Counted from the stretch's first letter, positions 1 through 12,100 are shown. The stretch: DNA of 28,254 nt from Priapulus caudatus (GCF_000485595.1 NW_014577122.1:578707-606960); one strand, 5' to 3'. The notes: generated by a model from the letters alone, not told the origin. A program made the numbers and translations.

Positions 1-600
1 TTTTCAGCTGAAAACACAAATTGTCATTCCCATCCCTGGATATATAAAGCAAGAGTATATACAGACCTTGCAATCTGTGATTCATGAAAATAGTAAGGCT
101 TTTTTTCTTGCAGCAGGCGGCCATTTTGTTTGTATGTTATGCGCGCAATGAATGATGGGACTAACTCTAGATCACGCATTCACGTTGTTCTCGCGTGATC
201 CAATATGGCTGCGCCCACAATCGCCAGATATTTCTCGGCTCACAATGTAAAAAACACATTAATTTTCAAGTCGTAAAAAATCGTCAGATTTTCAGTTTGA
301 TCGTATATTCGTAAAAACATCTTGGAATTAGTAAGGAATACGAAAAAATCGTAAGGGTGGGCAGGTCTGGTATATATGGGAGAACTCCCATTATATACTC
401 TTCATAATGATATATGCATAAGTTTTAATGCGAAAATAAATGTTTCAGATCTGAGTCTGAAATCTTGACGAGAGATGGCGCTATGCCTAAATGATCACCA
501 TTTTGGTTTTCGAATATCTTGCAAATAAAAACAATAAAATATTCCAATCAAATTATTGTAACGAAGAATCTCAAACACAATATTACACGTATATAGGTAT
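1..600. other. No gene seen; AT-rich intergenic DNA
   Basis: I find no supported exon here on either strand. The stretch is AT-rich with short repeated phrases around CGTAAAAA/TCGTAAG at about 270-360, ending in GGGTGGGCAGGTCTGG, which looks like the edge of an old interspersed repeat. I could not find a matching inverted end or target duplication. Confidence 0.5.
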
Positions 601-1860
601 GATTGTAGAGTTGTTAACCAGTTAGACGAAATAAACGTAATAGGACGTTGTCATCTCTCCCATAAGCCTTGGTCACAACGAACCCACAACGCATTTGTGC
701 CACGACACGACAGAAAATTTGGGCAAATCGGGGGTCGTCGCAAGACACTCCTACGAAATTTTGAGCATCGTGGCATCGACTTGCCGTCGTGAGGCAAAAT
801 TGGACATGCACCTTTTTTGTTTGACGATTTTTTGTGGTATCTATGTCTTCTGGTTGTTGTGAGTCTGTCCTACGACAGTCTTGCGACTGTCGTGCGATAA
901 ATATCATGTCGTGGGTACCAGAAGAAAAATTTTTAGTCGAACAATCTTACGACTGTCGCACGAGTGTCCTACAATTGTCTCACGAATATTATATTTCGTA
1001 AAGAGGCTCGCACAACATTGCAAGTCTGTCGTGCGTTAGTCTTGCGTTGGTCTTGCAACATATTTTCGTTTTTTGAGGGGTATATAGCTCGGGCGAATGA
1101 ACGCTTCAAAATAAAAACTGTCTGTCGGCGCTGAAAGAGGATGGCTATTCCACCTGAGCGACTACGCGTGGCCCTGCTGAGGGGCATCTGGCGGAACTCC
1201 AGCACGAGCCTAATAGCCCGGGAGCAGCTCAGGAACTGGCGAAACCCCCGACGTTGGTGGGTTCGGCCGTGGATCGAGCGGCACCAGACGTTTGGGCAGT
1301 ATAGTACTCTGATGCAAGAGCTGGAGCGGGAATCTGCCGGTGGGGTTCATGCGGATGGAGCCTGGCATGTTTCAGGAGCAGTTGCTGAGTGTCGCCCCTC
1401 GCATGTCAAACAAATGTCAAAAATTCGGGCAGAACGTCGATGTTTCCACTGGAAAATCTCGAGAGCAAATGGCAGGCAACAGACCGGGCATCGTTATATA
1501 GTCGGGAGACGGACGTGCGAGCGTCCCATGGGTGACCCACGACTGTTGTGCGATAGTCTTGCGACAGTCGCACGTGCATCCCACGAGTGAACCACGACCT
1601 GTTCACGTGAAAAACAGCCCCCCGACAATGCCCGACAACTCACGACTGTCGCACGACTGACTTGCGACACACCCACGACATATCTTTTTTTTTCTGTTGC
1701 GATCCCATCGCCAAACCATCTTTAATGTGTCGTAGCCCTTGTGACCACTCAAAATACATTTCAGGCATGTTGCAAGATCTGGCCACGACAAATATTTTAT
1801 GGGTCTACCACGACAAAATTTAGTTAGTTTTTTTTTAGTTTTGGGTCTAGCCTTACACAT
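600..1860. mobile_element. Degenerate Harbinger-type DNA transposon region with short inverted motifs
   Basis: The fragment at 1141-1501 resembles the N-terminus of PIF/Harbinger transposases. On both sides lie dense, imperfect copies of motifs such as CGACTGTCGCACGA and TCTTGCGACTGTCGTGCG in both orientations (about 840-1060 and 1520-1680). Such arrays fit subterminal repeats where a transposase binds, but that is inference. I could not define terminal inverted repeats or a 3-bp target duplication, so the outer limits are approximate. The rest of the transposase, including the DDE catalytic domain, is absent, so the element cannot be autonomous. Confidence 0.5.
1141..1501 (+). pseudogene. 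Harbinger-like transposase N-terminal fragment, frameshifted
   Basis: The frame from 1141 encodes an Arg-rich start, then RRWWVRPWIERHQTFGQY and a LMQELERES segment. This is the typical opening of animal PIF/Harbinger (HARBI1-like) transposases, where an Arg-Trp-Trp-Val-Arg-Pro stretch precedes a Phe-Gly-Gln-Tyr/Leu-x-x-Glu-Leu helix. After about 1340 the similarity moves to the +1 frame: from 1346 it reads FMRMEPGMFQEQLLSVAPRM, matching the family's usual Met-x-Pro-x-x-Phe-x-x-Leu-Leu block, and runs to TAG at 1499-1501. One frameshift and loss of everything downstream, including the catalytic acidic residues, mark it as a dead remnant. The family call rests on remembered motif order, not on an alignment. 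Confidence 0.6.
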
Positions 1861-2340
1861 TCACATACCAAAATGTAACGAAAATCGAATGAATTTAGAT
1901 GGCCATTTTCATTTTTGCCAAAAAGTGGGCGTGGCTCGAAAGTAGGCCGACTGGCGTGCTCCAAAGTAGGACGTTCAAACCTCTCCCATAGGAGTAACAA
2001 CTGAATGCAATTTGAAACATGTGGGTCAAACGGTTCTTGAGTTATCGTTGACCGCAGGCAGACACTGAAATGCATAGTGAAATTGCCAAAATCTACCTAA
2101 TTTGCATAATTAAAAAAATAAATTTTAAACCTGTGATATGTTTTGGGGCCAGTCCTCATTTATTCACATACCAGAAATGAGCAAAATCCATTGAACCTAA
2201 ACTGACTTATGGCCATTTCCATTTTTGCCAAAAAGTGGACGTTGCTCGAATGTAGGTCGACTGGCGTGCTCCAAAATGGGACGTTCAAACCTCTCCCATA
2301 GGAGTAACAACTATATGCAATTTGAAACATAATGACACAT
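1858..2340. repeat. Pair of ~180-bp direct repeats, ~300 bp apart
   Basis: Two copies of the same sequence lie in the same orientation, one at about 1858-2030 and one at about 2158-2335. Both begin near ATTCACATACCA, share TTTTTGCCAAAAAGTGG and GTCGACTGGCGTGCTCC-like phrases, and end with CTCCCATAGGAGTAACAACT and ATGCAATTTGAAACAT. They differ by scattered substitutions, so the duplication is not recent. No coding potential is convincing: the minus-strand open frames through them parallel each other only because the DNA is repeated. Confidence 0.75.
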
Positions 2341-2369
2341 GACTTATTGTCTGTGTTACACAATTATCC

Positions 2370-2843
2370 CAGAGTTCGAAATTAACGGTAGTCCATTGGT
2401 CCCCAACTACCAGATTTACTCACAGATGAGTAGATTGCACTAGCAACTAGTCTGGTGGACTGACTACCCAACTGTCATACTATTTTTCTGTCAGAAAATT
2501 AGTTTTTCTGTCAGAAAATTATTTCTGTTTCCTGCAAGTTGTTATAACTTCAATTAAAGTAAATTAAACCATCAGTTATAAATTCTACTTCAAACCAGTA
2601 TTCGTTATTATGCACGTTGATCAATAACATGGATGCAGCCATGTTTGTTGCTTATGCTATGAACTGGTATATAATTCTGATCTACCAGGACTGCCAGATT
2701 GCAAAATCTTGTAATATAATAGCTCCAAGAAACGGTATTGCTAGGGTTAAAATTTGTATATTGACGTTAGTCACACAGCCTGGTCGGGTTAGTAATATAT
2801 TATAAGACGACTACCAGACAAAGAAGGTTAAGTTCGCACCCTG
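2370..2843. mobile_element. 474-bp non-autonomous element with terminal inverted repeats (MITE candidate)
   Basis: The left end reads CAGAGTTCGAAATTAACGG from 2370. The right end, read on the minus strand from 2843, is CAGGGTGCGAACTTAACC, which matches over about 17 positions with three or four differences. Internal phrases containing CTACCAGA recur in both orientations. There is no transposase. I do not see a clean target-site duplication at the flanks, so the ends may be off by a few bases or the duplication may have decayed. Confidence 0.5.
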
Positions 2844-3209
2844 TTACCAATAATGGGTACTGATCTATATGTCTCAAGATAAATTAAGAATTATTAGCAT
2901 CGGTGTGCTGACGTTTCTAACTGCTTATAAACTTATTATCATCATGGTGTATTATTTGTTTCTAACAAATAAAATGATCAGTTACAGATATACACTGGGC
3001 TCGATAAAGTGTGGGCAATTGGGTTAAACATTTTGCATTGCATCCATTGGTGAAGATTATTAGGAATACATGACTAGAGTGATATGAGACATGATCTATG
3101 TGATGGATGTTTTTAAAATCATTGCGGCTATTGGCAGGAAAACCCATATATTGCAAACAACTCTTGACACCGACATTTCACTATCGACATCTCTACATAT
3201 AAATTTCTG
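2844..3209. other. 3' flank of the glutamine-rich gene; no other gene seen
   Basis: This stretch lies immediately downstream (minus-strand sense) of the stop codon at 3210-3212 and should contain its 3' untranslated region. I did not find a convincing canonical polyadenylation signal on the minus strand, so the transcript end is not placed. Confidence 0.4.
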
Positions 3210-6200
3210 CTATTGTGTATTGCCTGGGATTTCACTATGTGTGACTCTTAGAGCATTGGCAGCAGACATTAGTGCTTCCACCATATTGCTGAGATCTACA
3301 GTTCCGGCAGTGTTAATTGGCACTGAGAGAGTTACCGTGCCATCTGACCGTGTCTGTGTTTGTATGCCTAGATGTTGCTTCGCGGCATCATTGCTGGTAT
3401 CAGCATTCCACGACAAGAAATTAGTTCTGCTGGCTCCCTCTAGTGAGCTTGGCTGATTGCTTGCACCATGATCAGGGAATCCAAAAGCATACTGGGAGTT
3501 TTCACTGTGAAGGATATTAATAGCGGGATTCGACGCCGTGTTTTGCACTGTCGAAATCACGATGCTGCAATCGTTCAGCTGTTTGACAGACGACAGCATG
3601 CCCGCATGAAACGAGCCACTGGTCGAATCCTGGTTCCACGCAGCTCTGCAGCCCGGACTAAAGACTTGCTGCTGAGCACCCAGCACACCGTGACCTGGCA
3701 TCAACACGTTTCCCGAAGTACCTCGAGGTTGTGACAGGCTCTGGGTGCCTGACTGAGCCTGGAGTGGCAGCTGGCTACCAGGCTGAGCCGTGCCAGGACT
3801 TCCGCAGATCCCGGTCATCCGCTCAGTTGACACCCGACCGGACAAAGTTTGATCGTCGAATACACTGATGTGATTCGCGTCGGCACTGTCATTACAGCCA
3901 TCCCGGTGGGCTGTCACTGTTGTCCGCCGGCCCGTATCACCGCACGTGTGCGGGGTTGCTGAATAAGATGGCTGCATGCTGCTGGTGACTGGTTTGTGGG
4001 AAGAATCGCCATTACCAATGCCTTCTTGTACAGCGGACTCAGGCTCAGCTGGGTCTTGCCCATCAATAGCTGCATTAAGGGCCATGATTTGTTGCAACAA
4101 CTGTTGAATGCTCTGGTTCTGAAACAAGCGTGTACATAATTATTTTACAGGCATATTACAGGTTTCTTTGAGATGACTTATTTGACTGAAGGTGATATAA
4201 GTAAATAAAATAACAATAGACCTATTCTTTATCATTTATCTAAATGCCTGTAAAGTAAATGGTATTGCCAACATGTTGTGGTTGTGTTAAAAAATGGTTC
4301 CACTTTCCATTTATAAAACCCAAGAGTAGCGACTATTTTGAAAAAAACACGGTAGGTTCTCTTGGGGGTGTTTTGCAAACGTTTATTTGGTAACCATTCT
4401 TGGGAACCATACCTGCTGGGAACTTTTGTTCCGTTTCCTCGCTCGTTTATGAACAGTGCCTTGTTTAATCATGGGTTGTCTCTGGGTCTGGGTCTGGGGC
4501 TCTATTTGTGTAGGAACATGTAGCTCCTGTCCTTGCTGCTCTTGCTGTTGTTGCTGTTGTTGCTGTGGCTGCTCCTGCTGCTGAGGCTGCTGCTGCTGCT
4601 GAATGTTAGGATGCAGTTGCCACGTCTGTAGACGCTCCTAAGAAAACATCCAAATTGCATGTACAAACAATAGTTTTTATACTACTATTACTATTGCTAC
4701 TATTACAAGTACCACCACCACCACCCACTACTACTACTATCACTACTTTGCAGAGTGCACAGCATAAATATTCATATATATTTTTATTATAAATAACAAG
4801 AGCAATAGGAGATAGCAAACCTCCTCCACAGCGTAGCAGACAGCACCATACAGGGTGTATATACCTATATATAGCTATCAATCTAATTTGTAGTCGGGTT
4901 TAACGTGGCGATGACACATCATAAACCCCTACAGAGAGAGAAAGCGAGAGCAAAACGAAGCGAAGCGGTTAGAGAGTTAACCGCTACACTACCATTAATG
5001 ATAAGAAATCCTTCAAAAAATTCCTGGATCCAGACCAGCACCAAATTCTAATCGATTGGTTCTTGGCCCAAGACCAACCCGTCCAAAATATTTCATCAAA
5101 ATCCGTCCGTAACTTTTTGAGATATCCTGTTGACAGACAAACACACCAACAAACAAACAAACGGGGGCAAAAACATAACCTCTGTGGCGGAGGTAATAAA
5201 GACAAGTTCATGTACCTGAGCTAATAATGGCACAGCCTGTGGATAATGGTGGATAGTGGCCTGCTGTGAAGCTGGCTGTGTAGTAAACATCCTCATTCCA
5301 GGCAAGGCAGCCACCTGAGACCCGGATTGCGTGCACATAGTGTTCAACATTGGCTGGCAGTAAGACGAAGACTGTGGTGCTCCTTGGACACTACGCGCTT
5401 GCAGTTGGGGTGCCACCTGCTGGAAAGCTGGCTGGTACTGCTGCTGCATAGACAACTGAGGTGTGCTCGGTTGGTGAACTATGTGCTGCTTGCTGAGAGC
5501 AGGTATCCCTTGTTGATCATCCATCTGCTGTGGTGGCTGCTGCTGCTGCTGCTGCTGCTGCTGTTCTAACTGCTGCTGTATGGCAAGATGGAGAAGCTGC
5601 TGGTGGCACTGCTGCTGTTGTTGCACTACATTCTGCAGCTGTTGCTCTAGTTCTTGTCTCTCTGCCTGGAGGTTTACCTAAACAAAAATTAATAAAATGG
5701 CATGACTTAAAAGTGAAATGTGAGTCATTGGATACATATGCCAACACTTATAAAATTTGGATAGTTAGATGTTTCTGTATGACAAAACAGCTACATGAAC
5801 CAAGACGATTGATCAGTTGCAGATCACATTCAAAAAGTGCTCTAACTGCTGCTGATACAATTAAACACCTAAAAGCTTCAGAGGAAGCCATTTACTATCA
5901 CTTATAAATACTCATAGTAAGTACTTATAACTACAAAGCAATTGACATGTGAGAACAAACTATTCACACACGTACAAGTTTCTGTACTGGATCGGATTCG
6001 ACATCTTTGGCAGGTATTGGTATGACATTCAACTGGGGCAGGATATCAAGAGTAGCTGCAGATTCCTGTCTCTGCAGAGGTTCTGCCACATCTGTTGCTT
6101 CACCCTGGCTATCAGCATCCACGGAATTTTCCTCGCCTTCCTCCAGCTGTGGTACATTTGTGTCTAGGCTGCTATCACTGTCTGCCACAGTCTCCTCTTG

Positions 6201-6587
6201 CACTCCTGAAATAGCAGGTATGAGCAATCAGGTGGTGTTCTGTGTTATATGTCTCACAATTACAATGGGGCTTTAGCATACCAGTGTGTAAGGAAACATA
6301 ATGGGATATCACGAAAAATGCCAGTGAACTTTTTTGCCAGAATGCACATATGTTGCAGATGTACTACCTGTAAGAAAATATTGATTTCTAAATACAGTTT
6401 TTGAAAATATTTAAGGATGCAGGGTGGACGCAAGAGGCATTTATATACATTTGCAGACGTGCACACACACACATACACATATGCCTGTAATTTATAATAA
6501 AAAGAAGTAAAATTGTTGTTTTTTTTTACTTTTCTTCGATTTCCCCTTTAGTCCATGTGCGTATAGGACGCGAGCGCCGCCAGCCAT
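3210..6587 (-). CDS. Glutamine-rich coiled-coil protein, five exons, 627 aa, function unknown
   Basis: The exons on the minus strand are 6587-6530, 6205-5976, 5677-5216, 4637-4413 and 4118-3210. Every intron is GT-AG and the phases agree (1,1 then 0,0 at the other three junctions). The ATG at 6587 has a strong context (AACATGGC). The product starts MAGGARVLYAHG and a basic KGKSKK stretch, followed by an acidic segment (about residues 20-95). A heptad-like coiled coil (ERQELEQQLQNVV) then runs into polyglutamine in exon 3. Exon 4 has a second Gln-rich tract and a basic KRARKRNK cluster that could be a nuclear localisation signal. The 302-residue Ser/Thr/Gly/Gln-rich C-terminus ends in TAG at 3210. 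I recognise no catalytic domain. The composition resembles metazoan transcription cofactors or chromatin-associated proteins, which is inference only. No frameshift is seen, unlike the genes in copies A and B further right. Confidence 0.8.
4672..4750. repeat. Trinucleotide-type microsatellite in intron (TAC/ACT/ACC units)
   Basis: Short runs of ACTATT, ACCACC and CTACTACTA follow one another inside the third/fourth exon intron of the glutamine-rich gene. It is a simple-sequence tract with no coding support. Confidence 0.8.
4975..5205 (+). repeat. Interspersed repeat ending in GGCGGAGGTAATAAAG
   Basis: The tract includes TGGTTCTTGGCCCAAGACCA, TTTCATCAAAATCCGT, AACTTTTTGAGATATCCTG, an ACAAACAAACAAACGGGGG stretch and AACATAACCTCTGTGGCGGA followed by GGTAATAAAG. 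This word order is familiar to me from a repeat scattered through many fish and marine invertebrate genomes. I cannot give a family name without a database search. It lies wholly inside the intron between the exons at 5216 and 4637 of the glutamine-rich gene. Confidence 0.6.
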
Positions 6588-6714
6588 GTTAGTGTTGATG
6601 CTGACTCTCGATATTGCTCCCTTGCTGCTTCCTGTCACCAGCTGAATGAACGAGTAACAGTTTGACCTGCCTCCACCTTGAAAAAATAAAAGAAAGACCA
6701 CATCTCCATAATTA

Positions 6715-6832
6715 CATCACATTACATCCATTATCATACATTACATTACATTACATTACATTACATTACATTACATTACATTACATTACATTACATTACA
6801 TTACATTACATTACATTACATTACATTACATT
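6715..6832. repeat. (TTACA)n / (ACATT)n pentanucleotide microsatellite
   Basis: About twenty near-perfect copies of the pentanucleotide run to 6831. It lies just upstream of the start exon of the glutamine-rich gene. The same pentanucleotide on the same strand recurs at 23694-23800. Confidence 0.95.
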
Positions 6833-7115
6833 TGCACGTGTATGCAGCACGAACGTAAGAAAACGTGTCGTGCACGACGCACGCATCAGCGGCACATGTA
6901 CGTGCACACGCGCGACGCACGTGTAATGCACACAACGTACGACACGTGTAGCGTGGGCACACGCACGCACGTGTACGTGCAACCACGCTACGCCATAAAA
7001 CGTTTTTTTTGTAAAACGTTTTCACAGCGCAGCGGGCAGCACACGCATAGCCGGGCATGCACTGCACGTGTACGGTCAGACGCCACGCACCGCAGCACGC
7101 ACGTTACGTGGCACT
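6833..7115. repeat. CACGTG/GTGCACG-rich tract
   Basis: The tract is packed with short palindromic words: CACGTG, CGTGCACG, GTACGTGCAC, CACGTGTACGTG. They are irregularly spaced, with an AAAACGTTTTTTTTGTAAAACGTTTT block near 6997. It looks like a decayed version of the alternating purine-pyrimidine array seen at 21791-22312. The many E-box-like CACGTG words could also bind bHLH factors, which is speculative. Confidence 0.6.
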
Positions 7116-8499
7116 AGCATAAACAGCGCTTTCTATCAGAACATGTGGTCTATTCACTGTAAATGTCAAAGAGGCACGCTTCGCTTCTGCAACCCATGAC
7201 AGCATAACAAATACACGTGACGCTGATCATATGACGTCAGTGAACACTCCTATCCACATACAGGGACATTGCAGACAATACGTATCGTATGTCAATACGA
7301 CAATAGACTGAATAGTACTATTACTATTACTATTAGTATTACTATTACTATTAGTAGTACCAATAAAAAAATGGCAATATTTGGCAATAATGCCAATAAA
7401 TGGCATATAGTCCAATACTCACATTCTTCTCCCACTCTACTGGTCTGCCCAGCTTGGTTTAGTGCTAAGAGTAAGATATAAAACAAAACATAATGTTATA
7501 CCGTGTCAGTACAATAAAACACGTTACTTAATTAAGTCTAAAATTAATACATATTTGCACTAAACATTGCAAAACTTTACTCAGCAACAGGCATGATTGT
7601 ATTCTAGAACCCTACCCGCCGATTTGTCACGCACAACGGCACTCGTATTCTTTTAAAATACATTTTCTGCAAAGTGTTAAACTGCACTACATTACTTTAT
7701 TATTAGTAGTACATTCAAAATAATATATAATATTTTAAATATTTTATAACAGTAAAAGTTTTTATATTATATTTGTATTTATTTCGTGTAAGAGGTTACA
7801 AATATGGATGCTCCCGTTATCGTCACAGTTAGTTAGTTATATAGGATAATGTGTTGCATCCGAAGTGCGAAGATTATTTTTTAAATGCTAGGACTGTATA
7901 TTAGATTTAGATGAGATTTAGAATTTAATAATGCTTTCAAATATTACATAGTTACATATGGCATAACGATTTGTCAGTAAATGCAGCGAGAGAGCGCGGA
8001 TTGACCTACAACTATCAACAGGATACTGCGAAAAATTTCTAGATATGAGAAGCGCCATAATACCACCACTGGATAGATCTCCAGCCAGTAGTTACAGTGA
8101 TAGCTATGAAATTGTCAATGATTGGTTTTATGGGTTTAGGAGCTATCGCGATTTAGTAAGCGTCGCTGGGGTTAATTTTTCTGCAGGCCGTTTCGAGTGT
8201 GTGTTCTGAAGGCCGCGGTATAGATTTTGTTCGTTCAATTGCAAAGTAAATTCAAGTTTGCATAGCCACGCGCATATAACTTCGGTGAGTTGAATAAGGA
8301 TGATGATTGTTATATAAATGACTTATACTTGCAATCTAGAGCGCCCTTCGCATTTTATAGTTTGCTGAATATAGCTAGCTCCGTAAGCAGCGATTTATGT
8401 TTGTATGCAGCGGCGGCCGCATTTTTGATGACTTCCTCGCCATTTTGAGGTAAATTAATTAGGGTTCTGCTCTACCTACCCCAACTGAGAATTTTATTG
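7116..8499. other. No supported gene; AT-rich with an ATTACT microsatellite
   Basis: A (TATTAC)n microsatellite lies at about 7312-7355. The rest is AT-rich. One possible small exon (AG|CGGCGGCC... to TTTTGAG|GTAAAT, about 8411-8450) has good splice signals but nothing to join to. I see no homology to any protein family. Confidence 0.45.
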
Positions 8500-9189
8500 A
8501 CCTGGTAGAAATGCATCCTTAGAGCATTGTTTCTGAAAGAAAATTACAGTTTATATGGCACCAATTTTATATTGCAGTCAAATTCTTGGAAGGAAATTGA
8601 AATTTCGAGAAGTACACTTTCGAGCTGCCCGTGTTCCGTCACACAAAGCTTTGTCTGCTCAAATTAAATAGTTTCACTGGCTGCTAGATATATAAAATTT
8701 GGTATATAGGTAATGTGCAGGAGGCACATAGTATGCTGAATATGTTAGAGGAAATACATGTAAAAGTGTGCAAGGAATTGTATATGGGAATCAATTTTTT
8801 GGGAAAAATGTAAAATTATCAAAATTCGAAAATGAATTTAATGAAATAATTTTCGCTACTTATAGCTGTCAGAAATACAGCATACTATAGTGCATAGCAC
8901 ACCAGTATGGTATATATGTAGAGCAATTACATTGAAAATTGTATGAATCTTAATTTATATATGCAGTAAACCAAAGAAGCGGGAGTAATACATAAAAGTA
9001 ATGTCGTAAACAGTTGTACTGTGCAGTTGAGACACGAACGTTAATGAGAAGGCTTCTATCATAACCCCCCGACGCGCCCACGTTAATTGTAGTTCTTTTT
9101 CTTAATTTAATTCCGACAAAGCCATGCTATATGGAATTGATAGATTATTAAATTCTTATTAAGCTAATCAGTAAGCGAGTCAGTCAAAC

Positions 9190-12100
9190 GTAGAATCTAC
9201 CCACCCCCCCCACCCCCCCTACCGCTCCTCCTCAGCGCTTCGCCTTCTAGCCATTCTTCTGAACCCTTCAATCACTCAGTCCACCTCCGCTTCCCGCTTC
9301 AATCGCACACCTCACCTTGCATTACCACCACCCCCCTACATCCACTCCAACCCTCACTCCTACAGCCGCCTTCCTACCGTCTTTGAGTGTACATGTCTGA
9401 TAAAATTGGCGAGAACATTAAAGATAATAAATATGCGACAGCTAACCACTGTCTAACATTGGACTTAGGCTGCATCTATCGCGCTTTCATGCGTGTTTAC
9501 CAGCGTAGACTGGTACCCCGGTCGCAGTTCCACACGCTAACTAACGCGTCAGTGTAGCGAAGGAATACTTGCGCGGAGTGAAGGTGGCAAACGGGTACGC
9601 AGTCCTAATTACCAACACTGGAGAAACGAGTGACGCGCATGTCCGCTTTCAGCCAATCAGCAAACAGCTTACGCCTTATGATTAGCTGCTGTAATGGCGC
9701 AGCGGGTATTGTTTACAAAAGGGCTTTCGGGGCGTATAAGAAAATGTTTTGCGCGTGTGTGATGATGACGTATCCAAATAGACCAGAGAACGGCGATTTT
9801 AATGGCGGGGTGCATGAAGTTTCTACGATGTGGGAAACCTGATGTTTTCCTGAACGCCGCTCTCTGCCCTCTTGATGAACCAGCAATTTTCAGAATGATA
9901 AATAATCATTCCCTAAAACTTCAGCGAGGCACCCCCTACACCGATACCCTTAAGGTATACCCGTCCTACCCCTTATTCCATACTCATCAGCAAGTTAAAC
10001 TTCAATCATCTCTCTCACCTCGCCCCTCACACGAGGCTCCGGTAAGTTGCGGCCCCGTTTCAAAATTTCGTGGCGCGCGTCGGCATCTCGCCCCATGCCG
10101 CCTGTTACGCTGCGCTCTTCTACCCACGCACTGCTTCCGCGTCCTTGTCCTAGCGGCCCACCGTTCTACCCCCTCTCTACCCACAACGGCTCTTTCGCTC
10201 GACCCCAATTCCTAACAACTACTTAACCACCCCCCCCGCCCCCCTCCTCCCCCCCCAACAACAGCGCCACCAGAATGGTTCCCTACCCATGGTTGAATCA
10301 CCCTCAACTTTTACTGTCATATCCCCCCCCCCTCGTAATCTATATCTTTAACAAGTTATGTCATCCGACAGCTGCGCCTACTTGACCCACTCATTGAAAA
10401 CACCTCGGCTCCTCGCCCCAATCTATGCACAATCCACTGGGCCGGCCCCGCCAACCTCAAGCATCGCCTACATCTCCCCCACACTAACCTCCGTAAAAGG
10501 CCTCACCAGCTACTACACGCACAACTCAACCCACACTCGCAAATTTACTTCAGCAATTCACATAAGTTAAACAGCATTGAACCTAAATGGAGATGCTTAG
10601 TAATATAATTATAGCATGAGCGATGTTATAATAATAGAAAAAAAAAAAAAACAATCCACAAGCCCTACAATTAATACCATCTTTTTCACTTTCTTTTCTA
10701 TCGGTACGTCAATCGACCCACCCCAATCTGATCTTATTGGAACTACAGCCCCCAAGTCCAGGACCATCAGTAAGGCAACGCTGAACGTCAGCCCGTAACC
10801 GACCGCGGACTTCCCCCTACGTATCTACCTCTTTACCTCCGTGACAGCAGCGGCGTCACAATCCCGTACCGCCGGCGAGCTGGCGGGGATGATCCGCCCG
10901 CACGCCACTCCAAGCCATCCCCACACTACTAGCCCAGCGCCACCACCAAAGCGCCCCACCAATATTTAGCGCGCAGCCCCACCGGCCGCCCCCGAATCGC
11001 GCACGGGCACGAACCACACACACGAACAACAACAACAAACACCATAACACACGCCCCCCCGCGCCCCCCACACGTACATACATCTCTAATAACTGCCATC
11101 ACATAATCGCTCACCGCCACCCATCCGCCCCAAACCTTCTGACAACACTCAAAGTAACAAAATTTGGCACCCCATACCTTTCTGGAACAACACTCTCGGA
11201 CTATAGTAAACTCAGGAGTGTATCATGGAGTGAGACAGACTGAACGGTTAAAATTCAACATTTAGTAGCTTAGTCTACTATGATTTATTGTGTTTACTCG
11301 ATAAACTTGAGCTCAGTCTTGCTTAATCATTAAACTTTGATGCCGTGTCTAAATCGTTTGGTCTCCAAATGACAAATCGGGAGATATCGGTCGCATAAGC
11401 GTAAATGTAGTTTTAGAAAGTTATATCGGTGAAATCAACAAACTGTGAACCGCGAAACATAAGGGGGCAATGCTTTTGAAGCCGATCTATCGCTTAGGGC
11501 AATGGAAACTAGCCAAAGACTAAGCGAGCGGTTTCGCCTCACGGGATCCTTCGGAAAGTTAACAGCCCGACTCTGGTGTTACTTGACTACTATTCTACAT
11601 TCGATAAATAAAAAATTTCACCTGTTCCTAACGTATTTTCTTACTGCACTCTTCCATCTGTCTCTACAATACTCTCGTTCGCCCATAACATGCTAATTCT
11701 CGTCAATTCGACACTGGCTATAATACACAACAAGGAGTTGTATTAACTTCTCCGGCGAAATCCCTAGCCAAACCTTCGCTAGTCTCTCTTGCTATGTCTC
11801 TGCATTGCTCAAGCGATAGACTCAACCTTGTATGATCCGCGCCGCGCTACTCATATCGCTGTCACTACAGACTATCTCGCCTGTAACGCCAGCTCAACCC
11901 TGGCGTTTCGCAAGCCTCGTTATCGATTCAAGGCAACTTGAATAACTGGAGAAATTGAGTCAGGCAAAAGGCTGTCGCTGATTGGCTGATTGGTCTTACA
12001 GCTTCTCTGATTGGGCGCAACGATTTCCGTGTTTTGGCGTTGGCGGGGCTGGAGAGGCAAGTGGTAGCAGGCGGTGAAGTGTAGTGAAGCGGAACCGGAA

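Noticed and set aside
1824-2363. Minus-strand frames containing LLLWERFERPTLEHASRPTF and a similar second copy
   Set aside because: They look conserved because the DNA is a repeated element; no start, domain or splice context.
3091-3734. Plus-strand frames of 121 and 88 codons
   Set aside because: They lie opposite the last exon of the glutamine-rich gene, which has phase-consistent splicing; no independent support.
4984-5211. 75-codon minus-strand frame with PRLFVCWCVCLSTGYLKK
   Set aside because: It is the translation of the GCGGAGGTAATAA interspersed repeat in an intron.
5327-5907. Leu-rich and Ala-rich plus-strand frames opposite the glutamine tract
   Set aside because: They are antisense readings of CAG repeats in exon 3 of the minus-strand gene.
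6662-7117. 151-codon frame with repeated YITLH units
   Set aside because: It is the translation of the (TTACA)n microsatellite plus the CACGTG-rich tract.
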